From the NCBI GenBank assembly GCA_051453625.1, contig JBOZIK010000001.1, positions 156,002,701 through 156,043,915 of the forward strand: a DNA stretch of 41,215 nucleotides, written 5' to 3'. Made by a program: the position numbers and the translations under genes. The stretch's first letter is position 1. Every line of letters begins with the position of its first letter. Source of the DNA: Welwitschia mirabilis (lineage: Eukaryota; Gnetophyta; Gnetopsida; Welwitschiales). Positions 19,830 through 29,670 of the stretch are shown here, one piece after another. The notes under the pieces were generated by a model, which had not been told where the DNA came from, ran no database searches, and worked only from the letters and a program-made list of their open reading frames with translations.

Positions 19830-20557
19830 TAGTTGCTTCAATGATGCTCAAAGTCCTCTTACCGTTAGCAAAGTTCAAACCAAAATTGAAATATTTGATG
19901 TTGTGCCAATCGAGACGTCCAAGATTTCTTCTGGGATGTCATGACTTGTAAGTCGTGCTTTGTATGAGGACGTCCGAGTTCTGAAACCAGAACATTCGGC
20001 CCTGTGCATGATGGAACGTATGGGAACATCCAAGAATTTGACCACGATGTCCGGCTCTATTCACAGAAGAAAGCTATGGGGATGTCTAAAGCTTATAACA
20101 GGATGTCTTCCCCTACACACTCAGTCCTTCTTATGGGGACATCCAGATCTTGTACCGTGACATTAGGGATACTTTCTAGTTTTGACAAGGATCAAATATT
20201 ACAACCAGGACACCTAGAGCTAAAGAAGGGGACATACAGAAAAGCAAACGTTGGAGATAAAAAGTAACCGTTGCAAATATCAGAACTCATTTTTTAAGAC
20301 GCCAATGGTCAGGGTTGTCTGCTAAACAACTAGGGTTTCAAGTTTGAGACTCCAACAACTATATTTTGTAAACCTTGTATAAAAGATTGAACAATCATTG
20401 TTGTAATCACCTATTCTTGAACTAATCTATGAGCTTAACTCGGTGATATCTACCACTTGTGGAGATATTGATTCTATTTACTGATGTACTATGCTGAAGG
20501 CATTCATACCATCAAACTTTCATTTGATTGAAATCATGTAGTTACTCATTGGAGTGA
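19830..20557 (+). repeat. LTR F, plus strand, GGACGTCC family (truncated by a gap)
   Basis: It starts near AGTTGCTTCAATGATG, comparable with TGTTGG..TTTCAATGATG of the solo LTR. It contains about eight degenerate GACGTCC motifs (19911-20145), a TATA box TATAAAA (20378-20384), and GTGGAGATATTGATTCTATT, closely matching 36668 onwards in the solo LTR. The last 340 bp expected from that comparison fall in the 100-N run. It lies in inverted orientation to LTR H. Confidence 0.7.
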
Positions 20558-20657
20558 NNNNNNNNNNNNNNNNNNNNNNNNNNNNNNNNNNNNNNNNNNN
20601 NNNNNNNNNNNNNNNNNNNNNNNNNNNNNNNNNNNNNNNNNNNNNNNNNNNNNNNNN
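20558..20657. other. 100-N gap between inverted LTRs F and H
   Basis: Both LTRs lose their ends at this gap: about 340 bp of F and 375 bp of H are missing by comparison with complete copies. A 100-N run is therefore too short and is probably a placeholder. The inverted repeat may have stopped assembly. Confidence 0.6.
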
Positions 20658-21310
20658 CTCCTTTTACAACAGAGTCAAGTTTTCCTCTTTAGTACAACAA
20701 TTCGGTATTCTTACAATCTCTGAAAGGCATATTTCTAGATGTTCCATTGAGGAGACTCTTTTGGGAACCCTTCCATAGGTTGTAGGGCCATGCCAGACCT
20801 TTTCTTAGCCGTTTGCGCTTTGATATGAGTGCCCAACGTTCGTTTTAGCTTATTTCCGCGTGCCAATGGATAGTCTGTCAGACATCCCAAGTTAAAAGGT
20901 CAGATGTCCCAGTTTTAATCGGGATTTTACAGGTATTCTGAAACAGGTTCGGACATCCCAAAAAGAAAGTTGGACGTCACAGTATATATGAACTGATTAC
21001 AGGGTCGGACGTCCCGGGTTAAGAGCCGGACGTCCCAGTATGTTTTACCAAGTACAGGGTCGGATATCCCAAGACTGATGGTCGGACGACCCAGTATGTT
21101 TTAGCGGGTACAAGGCCGGACGTCCCAAGGCTGATGGTCGGACGTCCCAGTATATTTCTATAGTTTTCTAAGATTTCTTGACAGATTTTGCTTTTTTCAG
21201 ATTTGAGCTATGACTTTGACCTGAAAATAATTTGGTCGACTTCATCATTGAAATGTATTTGTTCTCAACATAGAGTTCAAGGAAAGAAGGAGAGACTTGG
21301 AAAGAAGTGG
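20658..21310 (-). repeat. LTR H (5' LTR of G/H) and short flank
   Basis: 20658-21270 aligns with 17581-18192. It has the same array of GGACGTCC motifs (20880-21155), several decayed at CpG. It ends TCTCAACA at 21270, followed by TAGAG, the target duplication. The 35 bp after that (21276-21310) are the only unassigned flank before LTR I. Confidence 0.75.
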
Positions 21311-22085
21311 TGCTAGGATCAAAAACACCCTAGATGGGGTTGGGGGGAGGAAGGGGGGTTAATAGTGTTTTTCAAATTTTTAATCTAGAAGCATAAAAGA
21401 AACTACATACAGTTAGAAATTGAACTGAAAATAAAACAAAAGAAAAGTGCACTAGAACTTTTATAGTGGTTCAACTCTCTAACCTAATCCACTGTAATAT
21501 TTTCCAAGGTCAGAAAGAAGAAGAAGTATTCTCATTTCCTTTTTCAATACAATTATATGATTAGCACTCAAAGAAGTAAAGAGGAGGTTAGAGAAGGTAA
21601 TATCTTGATTCATGTGCCTCCAAAGATGCCCTTTTAACGGTTGTGTCTTCGATTCAGTGCCCAATGTTCATCAAAGTGCGCACTCTGCAACAACATTCAT
21701 CTTCCCGGATGTCTCCTTGAGAAAATCTAGATGTCTTGGTTTTTAAGTTCTTTTGCTGAGAAACTGAGAGCAGCTCCAGACGTCCCCATTTTAAAGTTCA
21801 GACGTCCCAATATATACAGCTAAGAACAAGGTCGGAGATCCCGGTTTGATACTTGGATGTCCTAGTATTTTTTCAACTAAAAGCAAAGCCAGATATCCCT
21901 GTTTTTCTTTCAGACTTCCCAGTAATGTTAGATAGCTTACAAGGTCGAACATTCCAGATAGATTGGATTGCATCAGTTCTTGATTTCACTATTTCACATG
22001 TCTGATGATCTCCTGGGACTTGTATGAGATGATTAGCTAACTTGCACTAAGGCATTGGTGATCATTGAAATATATCTCACCAACA
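21311..22085 (-). repeat. LTR I (3' LTR of Copia-B)
   Basis: It runs from TGCTAGGATC (21311) to CTCACCAACA (22085) on the plus strand, 775 bp, shorter than its relatives (988-1121 bp). Motifs CAGACGTCC and GGATGTCC cluster at 21700-21960. The conserved TTTATAGTGGTTC block is near 21460. The G-rich stretch at 21335-21360 is an expanded version of the LTR-end G tract. Confidence 0.75.
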
Positions 22086-22556
22086 ATCTCCCCCTTTTCA
22101 ATGATGACAATCCTTGAATGATTTGCAAAAAAGGACGCTTACTCCCCCTAAAATTGAGCTCCAGTTTTCAGGAGTCAAAATAAGATTTAACTAAATTTCA
22201 AGCTACAGAAGAATGCTTTGCATGTGCATATAAGATTATTCACATGAATTCAATAGATTGTAGTAACTTGGATAGATGACTCGCATCAATCATGAAAATA
22301 TCAAATGAAAAGTACAAAATTTGGCACACTATATCTAAAAAAATTTGCATAAGATTGACAACGAAAATTAAAAAATTAACTTTTCCATTAAATCGGATGA
22401 GAATACAAAAGAGGCGCATATCACTTAAAAAGAGTTTTAACTAATTACACACAGACTCTCCTCCTTTGTCATCATTGAAAGTACAACAAGTGATATAGGA
22501 GGAAGGATATAGTTGCAAAAAGAAAGACAACTAGAGGAGAAAGAGATGAAAAGATT
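22086..22556 (-). other. Copia-B region between third ORF and LTR: polypurine tract and inverted repeat
   Basis: The minus strand reads AAAAGGGGGAGAT directly before the LTR, a clear polypurine tract for plus-strand DNA priming. TTTCAATGATGACAA (22096-22110) and its exact complement TTGTCATCATTGAAA (22466-22480) form a 15-bp perfect inverted repeat. In element sense, each arm is followed by a purine tract (AGGAGGAGAG and AGGGGGAGA). There is no gene between them. Confidence 0.7.
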
Positions 22557-23639
22557 TTAATCAAATGAATCATCATGATGGGATGGTGCTGGTTGCTCTC
22601 CTTCTTCTTCTTCTTCACCGGAGTCAGGTGGGATCTCAAGCCCATGAGCAGATAAACCGAAGGCAATATGTTCTACCTTCTTATGTACTTTATCAGTAGT
22701 GGACTTGGCCTATAGTGCTATGTCTTTGACTTCAAAATTGCCTTCAAAAGATCTTCATTTGAGACAAGGCCTGAGCTTGTGCTTCTTCCACTCTTCCTCG
22801 GTTTTTGAGGTTGAGAAGATGATGATTCGACTTCAGAAAAGATGTTCATTTTTTTCAATGAATATAACCACAGAGGTTTCGGAAGTTTCACCAATTCCTC
22901 ATTTTTGTCTACAAAAAACTGGAGGTTTCCCAGTAGAGCTGCAATTAATCCTCCGAATGGTATGCTTGAGGAACTAGTTACAAGAAACTGACTGATGTAG
23001 TACATTATAAGCTTGCACAAATTGATTCGAACTCCAGTGCCAAGACAAAACATAATGTAAGCATATAAAGGTGAAACTTCATCTTTATGTCCTAAATTTG
23101 GAACAAAATTATGAGTGTAAATCTGAAATACTACTCTGTAAAATGGTTTAAGCTGATTTGTCAGGATATTAGCTCTCTAAACAAAATTTTTCCCAGAAAG
23201 TTCTTCAGTTAAAATAGTTTTTCAAACAGTTGTTGATACAGAACTCACAAAGTTAATTTCATGAAAGAACCCCTCAGTAGGGTACCCAGTAATCAAAAAG
23301 AGAGCTTCTAAGTCTATTTCCACTATTTTACCAAGGACTTTTGAAACAAATTTCCATTCATTAGGCTCAAAAATTGCATTACAATAGAACAGCCATGCCA
23401 TTCTTATGGATGCCTTTGAATCTGGGTCCAAAGCATACATCCATCCTTGTTCTTCAAACTTGGGTGTCAATCTAAGCTCAAACCTGAACGAGTCAAAATC
23501 TACCTTCCTTTCTGGTGCAATAGGTCATTTTGAGAAGCAACCAAACAAATTATTTTCTGTGGTCTGGTGACTAAAACTACTCTACCTTTGAAGTTGGCTC
23601 TTTTCCTTTTCTTGATGCAGTGAATTTTGTCTTCACTAT
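22557..23639 (-). pseudogene. Copia-B third ORF (ORF3)
   Basis: The start codon corresponding to the ATG of A and C is ATA here (23637-23639), followed by VKTKFTASRKGKEP. The best preserved parts are 23470-23222 (WMYALDPDSK, RMAWLFYCNAIFEPNEW, ITGYPTEGFF) and 23053-22718 (INLCKLIMYYISQF, IPFGGLIAALLGNLQFF, LKKMNIFSE). Between them, FYRVVFQIYTHNFVPNLGHK is readable. The C-terminus runs FGLSAHGLEIPPDSGEEEEE to a stop at 22557-22559. The full span of 361 codons is the best record of this family in the window. The architecture resembles the 'putative plant transposon protein' domain. There is no transmembrane or signal segment, and the function is unknown. Confidence 0.65.
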
Positions 23640-24126
23640 GATGACTAGAGGGAACAAAAAGCTCAAGACTAGGACTTTGAAGGAGACTGGAGAAAGATAG
23701 AACTAGAAGAGGTCAGGAGAAAATGACAATAAACAAGAGGTGTGAGCTTTAAAAAGAGGAAGAAGGTGGAGCAGGGCATCCCACAAATTTGCTTCCCGGT
23801 CAAGGGTGGATGTCTAGGTTTTTCAAGCAGGACGTCTAGGTTTTAATCTTCAATTTCATTAAAGAAAAGATCAGGACATCTGGGTTTTAATGATGGGATG
23901 CCCAGGACTCAATTCAGTTATATAAACAATAGAACACAGTGAGACGTCTAAGAATTAATAGAGGGACATTTGGAATCAGGTTAATCAAACGATTATTACA
24001 AAGGATAGGACTTCACATATCTAACTTAAGATTCACTTTGAATGATCAACACAAATAAATTTTAATATGATGACAAAGGTAGAATCACAACTACAGCAAA
24101 TTATGCTGAGAGGGGGTTAACCCCTA
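23640..24126 (-). promoter_or_regulatory. Copia-B pol-ORF3 spacer with GGACGTCC-like motifs and CT-rich leader
   Basis: Degenerate palindromes occur at about 23775-23975 (minus-strand variants of AGACGTCC and GGATGCCC). They are followed, towards ORF3, by a CTCTTTTTAAAGC stretch that could act as a TATA variant and about 110 bp of pyrimidine-rich leader. The layout matches that in A and C. Confidence 0.4.
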
Positions 24127-26551
24127 CTCCTAGATTCTTTCTAAGAACACAAATTTATCTTCACGTAAACTTTTAGTCATAATATCTGCAATTTGGTTAT
24201 CAGTTAAAATATATTCTAGCGAAATAATGTTGTTCTGAACATGCTCACGAATGAAGTGATATCGAATGTCAATGTGCTTGGTTCGTGAGCGTTGAACTGG
24301 ATTCTTAGTGAAATTTATAACACTGATGTTATCACAATAGATCTTTATATTACTTACCTTGATACCAAAATCGACCATCATTTGCTTCATCCACAAGAGC
24401 TGAGTGAAACATGCTCCAGCAGCAATATATTCTGCTTCTGCTATGGTTAGAGAGGTGGTGGTTTGCTTTCTACTTAACCAAGAAACTAAACAATTTCCCA
24501 TAAAAGCAAGCATCATTGGTGTTCTTCCTGTCATCAACGCATCCTGCCCAATCAGCATCACTATAACCAACAAGGTCTAGAGTTGTGTCATAAGCATATC
24601 AAAGGCCAAAGCTTTGAGTAGATTTGAGATATCTTAAAATTCTTTTGGCCTTGATTAAATGGGATTCCCTGGAATCAGATTGATATTTAGCACATAATCC
24701 CCCACTATTAGCAATATAGGGTTTACTGGTTATGCAATTATGCAATATAGTAGGCTTCCAATTAGTCCTCGATAGAGTTTTTGGCTTACTTTCTTTCCCA
24801 ACTCGTCTTTGCTAACTTCAACATTTGTTGACATCATAGTTTTGGCATCCTTTGAATCAGACATGCAATTGGCTAAGACATTTTGAATGTACTTCAATTG
24901 ACAAACAAATATTCCATCTTGACCTTGTTTTATTTGAAGGCCTAAAAAGAAGTTTAACCCATCCACTAGACTCATTTTGAATTTGTTTTGCATAAGATTA
25001 GTAAATTCTAAAGCCAGAGAATTCTTAGTTGACCCGAACACGATAAGAATATGTTCTCCATTGTGTTTGATAAAAAGAGTTGGCTCAACATTTCCTTTGT
25101 CAAACCATTTGATATTAGAAACATAGTCAATTTATCAAACCAGGCTCTAGGTGTTTGCTTTAAGCCATCTAACGCCTTATTCAGTTTATAGATATGATTT
25201 GGAAATTTTGAATCAACAAATCCTAAAGGTTGTGCAACATACACTTCCTCATTTATAAAACCATTTCAAAAAGCGTTCTTAACATCCATTTGAAATAAAT
25301 TTATCTTATGAAAGCAAGCAAAAGCAAGTAACATGCGAATGGCCTCTAACCTGGCAACTAGAGCAAAGGCTTTACCACAGTCAATTCCTTCCTACTAGCA
25401 ATAACATTGAGCTACTAATCTCGCCTTGTTCTAAATTATATCGTGATTTTCGTCCCTTTTGTTTTTGAATACCCACTTTGTTCTAATGACATGTTTTCTA
25501 CTTGGTTGAGGAATCAAGTTCCAAATTATGTTATGCTCAAACAAATTTACCTCCTTTTGTATAGGCAACATCCAAAATTCATCGTTTGACTCTATGTCAG
25601 ATAAAAAATAAAGAAAGCTACGATTAATATGCTTACCACTTTTGGTTGTTGTTCCCAAGGAAGGATCACTTCTAATGTGATTTTCTTGATGATCCCTTTT
25701 AGTTCTTAGAAGAAGGGAAGAGCATTTCTAAAGATCCTTGTCCTCATTGACCTCTCTCAACGTAGCGGTGGTGACCTCAACATTAGTTTGAGAGGAAGAA
25801 GGAATACATATACTATCATCATTCTTTTCTATACCTGCATTGCTTAAGTTAATTTCTTTAATTCTTACCTGAACTGTTTCTCGCACCCTATAAGAAGTTT
25901 TATTATAAACTCCATATGCTTTACTAGTTGTAGAGTTACCTAGAAAAATAAGTCCATCAGACTTAAGACTCAAATTTTCCTATATGACCTTGGTCTTTAA
26001 GAATAGAGCATTTACTCCCAAAAACTTTGAAGTAACTTACATGGGGTTCTTATCAAACCAACCCTCGTATGTCGTCTTTTTTAGACCAGATCTCAAGAAA
26101 ACTCTATTACTTACATAGCAAGCAGTGTTTATTGCTTTAGCCCAAAAGTGTTAAGGAAAAGCATATTTGTTTAACATTGTTCTTGCCATCTCAGTCAAGA
26201 CTTTGTTTTTACGTTCAGCAACTCCATTTTGTTAAGGGGTTCTTGGAGCAGAGAATTGATGTTGGATTCTATTAGAGTCACAAAACTTTCAAACTTTTCA
26301 TTTTTCAAATTCCCTTCCATGATCTAACCAAATACGCTTTATGGTGTAGCCTTATTCATTTTGAATTCTTTTACACACCTTAACAAATAGATCAAATGTC
26401 TCATCCTTGCTAGATAGGAATGAGACCCCATAAAAACGAGAAAAGTCATCTACCATAACAAGAAAATACCACCCTAACTTCTTTGATTGGGTTCACCTAA
26501 CCAAGTCCGTATGAATAAGATCAAGAGATCTATTGGAAGTTATACCTTTCT
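24127..26551 (-). pseudogene. Copia-B integrase, RT and RNase H remnant
   Basis: From the right, integrase blocks read SNRSLDLIHTDL, WYFLVMVDDFSRF, then RTP-QNGVAERKN and EMARTMLNKYAF with scattered stops. The linker (25973-25728) leads to RT: EVNLFEHNIIWNLIPQPSRK and TKWVFKNKRDE (25658-25431), then VAQPLGFVDSKFPNHIYKLN and GLKQTPRAWFDKL (25244-25008), then LNFFLGLQIKQGQDGIFVCQ (25041-24730). The catalytic Y-V-D-D box is absent: the reading passes from ILIV straight to FGSTKN near 25036-25045, an in-frame loss. RNase H (24573-24130) is almost open: TTTSLTIAEAEYIAAGACF, IYCDNISVINFTKNPVQRSR and IADIMTKSL. Confidence 0.85.
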
Positions 26552-26856
26552 TGTTAGGATCAAAATAAGCTCTAGAAGGGGGGTGAATAGAATATTAAAA
26601 AATTAATCGCCGATAATCTTAGGTTCCTTTTTAACATAAAATCAACAATAAGAAATCATCAAAAAGAAATGAAAAAGTAAGAGATACCACGATTTATAAT
26701 GGTTCAGCAATCGGCCTACTCCCCCTCGAACTGCTATCAACCTCCTGGTTCTATTAGCGCAATAGATATTCACAACTTCCTCCTTTCTTTCTTCACATCA
26801 AGAAAAGGATAGGAGAGTACAACAAAGCTCAACCCAATGAGCAATCAGATTGGAAG

Positions 26857-26904
<48 letters not shown>

Positions 26905-27604
26905 TCTGATGGGAAAGTGCCTTAACAATGCACAATACATTAGCAATAAAGAGTACAGAGGAGAAAGATTGACAGTTTAGCACAGATGAATTCTTTCAGA
27001 AAAATATGAGTATCCAATGTAAGAACCAACTCCTAAATCTGTACAAGAGTCTTTGATTTATCTTCTTTCCTTCAATATAGCTATTGTAGTTTGTCTTGAA
27101 AGTCGAGATGCATAGGAAAGGATATTGCAAACCAACAGAAACCCATTTTTGCATTCGAAAAACACGCTAGGTAGGCCACCAGATCTGTAGTTCTGTTTCA
27201 ACGTTCGTCTAGTCGGGTGTCCCACATTAGGCCACACGTCCCACATTTTTAACGTAAGAACCACTCAGATGTCCCATGTTGATGGTCGGGCGTCCCACTT
27301 CTTTGACGTAAGAAATACTTAGACGTCCTAGACAAGGACTTGGACGTCCCATCTTTAACTCCATAGTATAGATCAAGTTTGTACACCAGACATCCCAGAC
27401 TGATTAGTTAGAAGTCCCACTTTGAAATCTGTATTCTGCTTATTTTGTAGGTTGACCCAAACATCCCAATGGGCATGGTCGAATGTCCCAATATAATTTT
27501 GCCTTTAGTTTCAGCATTCATTCTCAAGATATGTCTTCATCTGGTCTGTAGAGCTGCTTGGTGTTCATCATTGAACATTACTTATCTTTGACATCTTTGC
27601 AACA
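26552..27604 (-). repeat. LTR J (3' LTR of Copia-C)
   Basis: It runs from TGTTAGGATC (26552) to TTTGCAACA (27604) on the plus strand, 1053 bp. About twelve degenerate GGACGTCC motifs lie at 27200-27495. The conserved block TTATAATGGTTCAGCAATCGG is near 26694. A (GA) microsatellite lies at 26859-26900. Confidence 0.75.
26859..26900. repeat. (AG)21 microsatellite in LTR J
   Basis: A pure AG dinucleotide run of 42 bp, CT on the element's sense strand. It is absent from the other LTRs of the family, so it arose after this copy separated. Confidence 0.9.
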
Positions 27605-28073
27605 ATCTCCCCCTTTTGAATGATGACAACATGCTATAATCATGTCACAAGTTTACACAAGAGGTTGATAACAAGTTGTTGTGCTCCCACTAAATTTTTG
27701 CATGTTTAAAAACTTGTTGAGTTGAAAGACCTACAAGCATCATAGTTAACTTAAAACAGAAACTTATCGACACTTGTATTTTGTTAGACCAAAGGATAGG
27801 TGTTTTCTCAGAAATAATGATAATAAAACTTGGATAGACTTTGCTTGAGAGCAGTAAAATAAATTTTTGGATATACATTTCAGAACAACAATTTTGATTT
27901 CTATTAAATTGAATTTGAAATTGATTGCATCACAAAATGAAATGAGGGAGGACAAATGAAGATTACAAAATAAAGAGCGTGATATCTTCTTCCCCTTTGT
28001 CATCATTGAGAAGTGTAAAATGGAGTAGAAGCGAGAAAAGAAGAGAGTACAAAAAGAGAACAAGGATAGGAAA
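27605..28073 (-). other. Copia-C region between third ORF and LTR: polypurine tract and inverted repeat
   Basis: AAAAGGGGGAGAT adjoins the LTR on the minus strand, as in B. TTTGAATGATGACAA (27615-27629) and TTGTCATCATTGAG (27998-28011) are the arms of the inverted repeat seen in B, here with two mismatches. The upstream arm is followed in element sense by AAAGGGGAAGAAGA. No gene is visible between the arms. Confidence 0.65.
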
Positions 28074-29132
28074 TCAATTGGAAGACTTTGCAGGTGAAGG
28101 ACCCTCTACTAGTGCTAGTGGAGCTTGCTCTTCCTATTCATCTGATCCAAGAGGAATGTCAAAACCATAAGCTGAAAGACCAAATAAGATTCTGTCTAAT
28201 TTTCTATCAATTTTCTACATTGTCTGGAGAAGGACTTCATTTAATATCTCTGATGTTGATGAAGTCTCACTAACTCTTTTTCTTTTTGGAAGAGAAGGCT
28301 AAGGAGCTGGACCAATTGTTTCTGAAAATATATTCATCCTTTTCAACGAAGAGGCATCCAATGGTTTTGGTACCTTTACAAACTCTTCATCCTTATCAAT
28401 AGTAAATTCTAGATTCATCAAAAGAGCAATAACTAAATCGCCGAATGGAAGACTAGCATTGGTAGCAACAAAAAACTGGCTCACATATGTCAAAATAAAT
28501 TTATACAGGTTAAAGTTGACGCATGACATGATATATGCACAAGCTGGGGATACTTCATCCTTGTGGCCAAGCTTAGGAACAATGTTGTAAGGGCAAATCT
28601 GAATTTTAACTCTGTAGAATGGTTATAATCGATTGTACAATGGTTGTAATTGATTAGTAGGAAGATTAACTTTCCTTTTTACATGTTTACCACCTAGTTC
28701 ATGTGTTAAGTCCTCTTTTGAAATTGCTTTTTCTAGAGTTTGTATTGAAGTAATATGTAAAAATAACCGGCATTAGGAAAACCAGCAACATCTAATATCA
28801 TGTTTAGTGTGATTTCTATGTTTCTGTCGTATACTCTAGAAGTAATCTTATAATTGTATCTATCTAAACGGCCATTACAGTAGAATAGTCTTACCATTTT
28901 TACCGATGCTCTGGTCTAACGCATGCTGCCATTTCAAAGCTTCAAACTTGTAGAGGATCGGAAGTTCATGTCTAAATGATTCAAAATCTATTCTTCTCTC
29001 TGGAGCAATAGACCTCTTTGAAAAACATGTTAGCCAGAATTTCTTGTGTTCTTCACTTGGAAACCAGTTCTTTGTAGAAGAGCCTGTTGGTTCCTTTCCT
29101 TTTCTCTGTGCAGCCAACTTGGATCTCCCCAT
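28074..29132 (-). pseudogene. Copia-C third ORF (ORF3)
   Basis: The ATG at 29130-29132 opens MGRSKLAAQRKGKE and the frame stays open to 28875 (APERRIDFESFRHE, then FEALKWQHALDQ). A frameshift follows; KMVRLFYCNGRLD and a GFPNAGYF block continue in other frames. A late part (28529-28299) reads FILTYVSQFFVATNASLPFG and KPLDASSLKRMNIFSE. The tail has a LFGLSAYGFDIP block, one in-frame stop, and ends at TGA 28074-28076. The span of 353 codons agrees with B (361) and A (339). This copy has an intact start codon and the best N-terminus. An open extension upstream of the ATG to 29273 covers the leader and is probably not translated. Confidence 0.65.
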
Positions 29133-29670
29133 TGCAGATGAAAGACTTGGATTCACAAAAAACAAATGAAGTGCTGGGGAGAAAAGGAGAAGGCAAGAAG
29201 AGAATGTTTGAAATGAGAGAAAAGGAGGGTACAATCCTTTAGAAAGAAGGCAAAAGGAGCACATGTCCCACATCGCCTTAAAGGTTGGATGTCTGGGAGC
29301 AAAGGTCAGACGTCCGAGCTTTAACTCAAAGTAAAGAAAAATAAAAATCCAGACATCTGGAAAAAAGTTGGGACGTTTGAGAAAATAGTCAGTAAAAATA
29401 TATGACTATGTTAGTCAAACGTTCGAAAACGAATAGTGGGGCATCTAAGAGTTAACTTCAGAAGATTCTTAAACAAAAAGGGGCAAACGTTTGAGAAGAG
29501 GAGGTGGGAAGTCTGAGAGTTAACTCAGTTTTTCAAAAAAAGAGATTCAAATTTACAGAATTGAGATGGAATTCATAACAAAGAGACGAAGAAATATTAT
29601 TTACAAACAACCGACATCCAAACTATCTACATATGGTACAAGAATAATTTTTTCAATAAAATTTGAAGTC
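29133..29670 (-). promoter_or_regulatory. Copia-C pol-ORF3 spacer with GGACGTCC-like motifs and CT-rich leader
   Basis: Degenerate copies of the palindrome (AGACGTCCGAG near 29310, GGACGTTTGAG near 29372, AAACGTTCGA and AAACGTTTGAG) lie at about 29260-29520. Between them and the ATG on the minus strand is a strongly pyrimidine-rich leader of about 130 bp. Same layout as A and B. Confidence 0.4.

Larger units (their letters stand above)
17205..21270 (-). mobile_element. LTR element G/H with TAGAG target duplication
   Basis: LTR G (17205-18192) and LTR H (20658-21270, left part in a gap) are in the same minus orientation and about 90% identical over 613 bp by hand count. The 5 bp outside G (17200-17204) and outside H (21271-21275) are both TAGAG. 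This is the structure of one inserted element. Its interior is odd: plus-strand Copia-E RT/RNase H begins immediately at the G border, followed by the Copia-E 3' LTR and a plus-strand LTR (F). No minus-strand gag or pol is seen, so it is a hybrid or a site of later rearrangement. Confidence 0.55.
21311..26551 (-). mobile_element. Copia-B: 5'-truncated SIRE-like element
   Basis: On the minus strand the order is integrase (from 26551), linker, RT, RNase H, spacer with GGACGTCC motifs, third ORF, purine tract, 3' LTR (22085-21311). It is a sister copy of A and C. Gag, protease and 5' LTR are missing; the right end is cut where LTR J of Copia-C starts. The 3' flank AGTGG (21306-21310) cannot be paired. 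Confidence 0.8.

Noticed and set aside
22096-22110. ATGATGA as a snoRNA C box in the conserved repeat after ORF3
   Set aside because: No D box or guide-sized structure lies at a suitable distance. The motif belongs to the inverted repeat beside the polypurine tract.
26853-26983. Leu-Ser repeat protein on the minus strand
   Set aside because: It is the translation of the (AG)21 microsatellite in LTR J.
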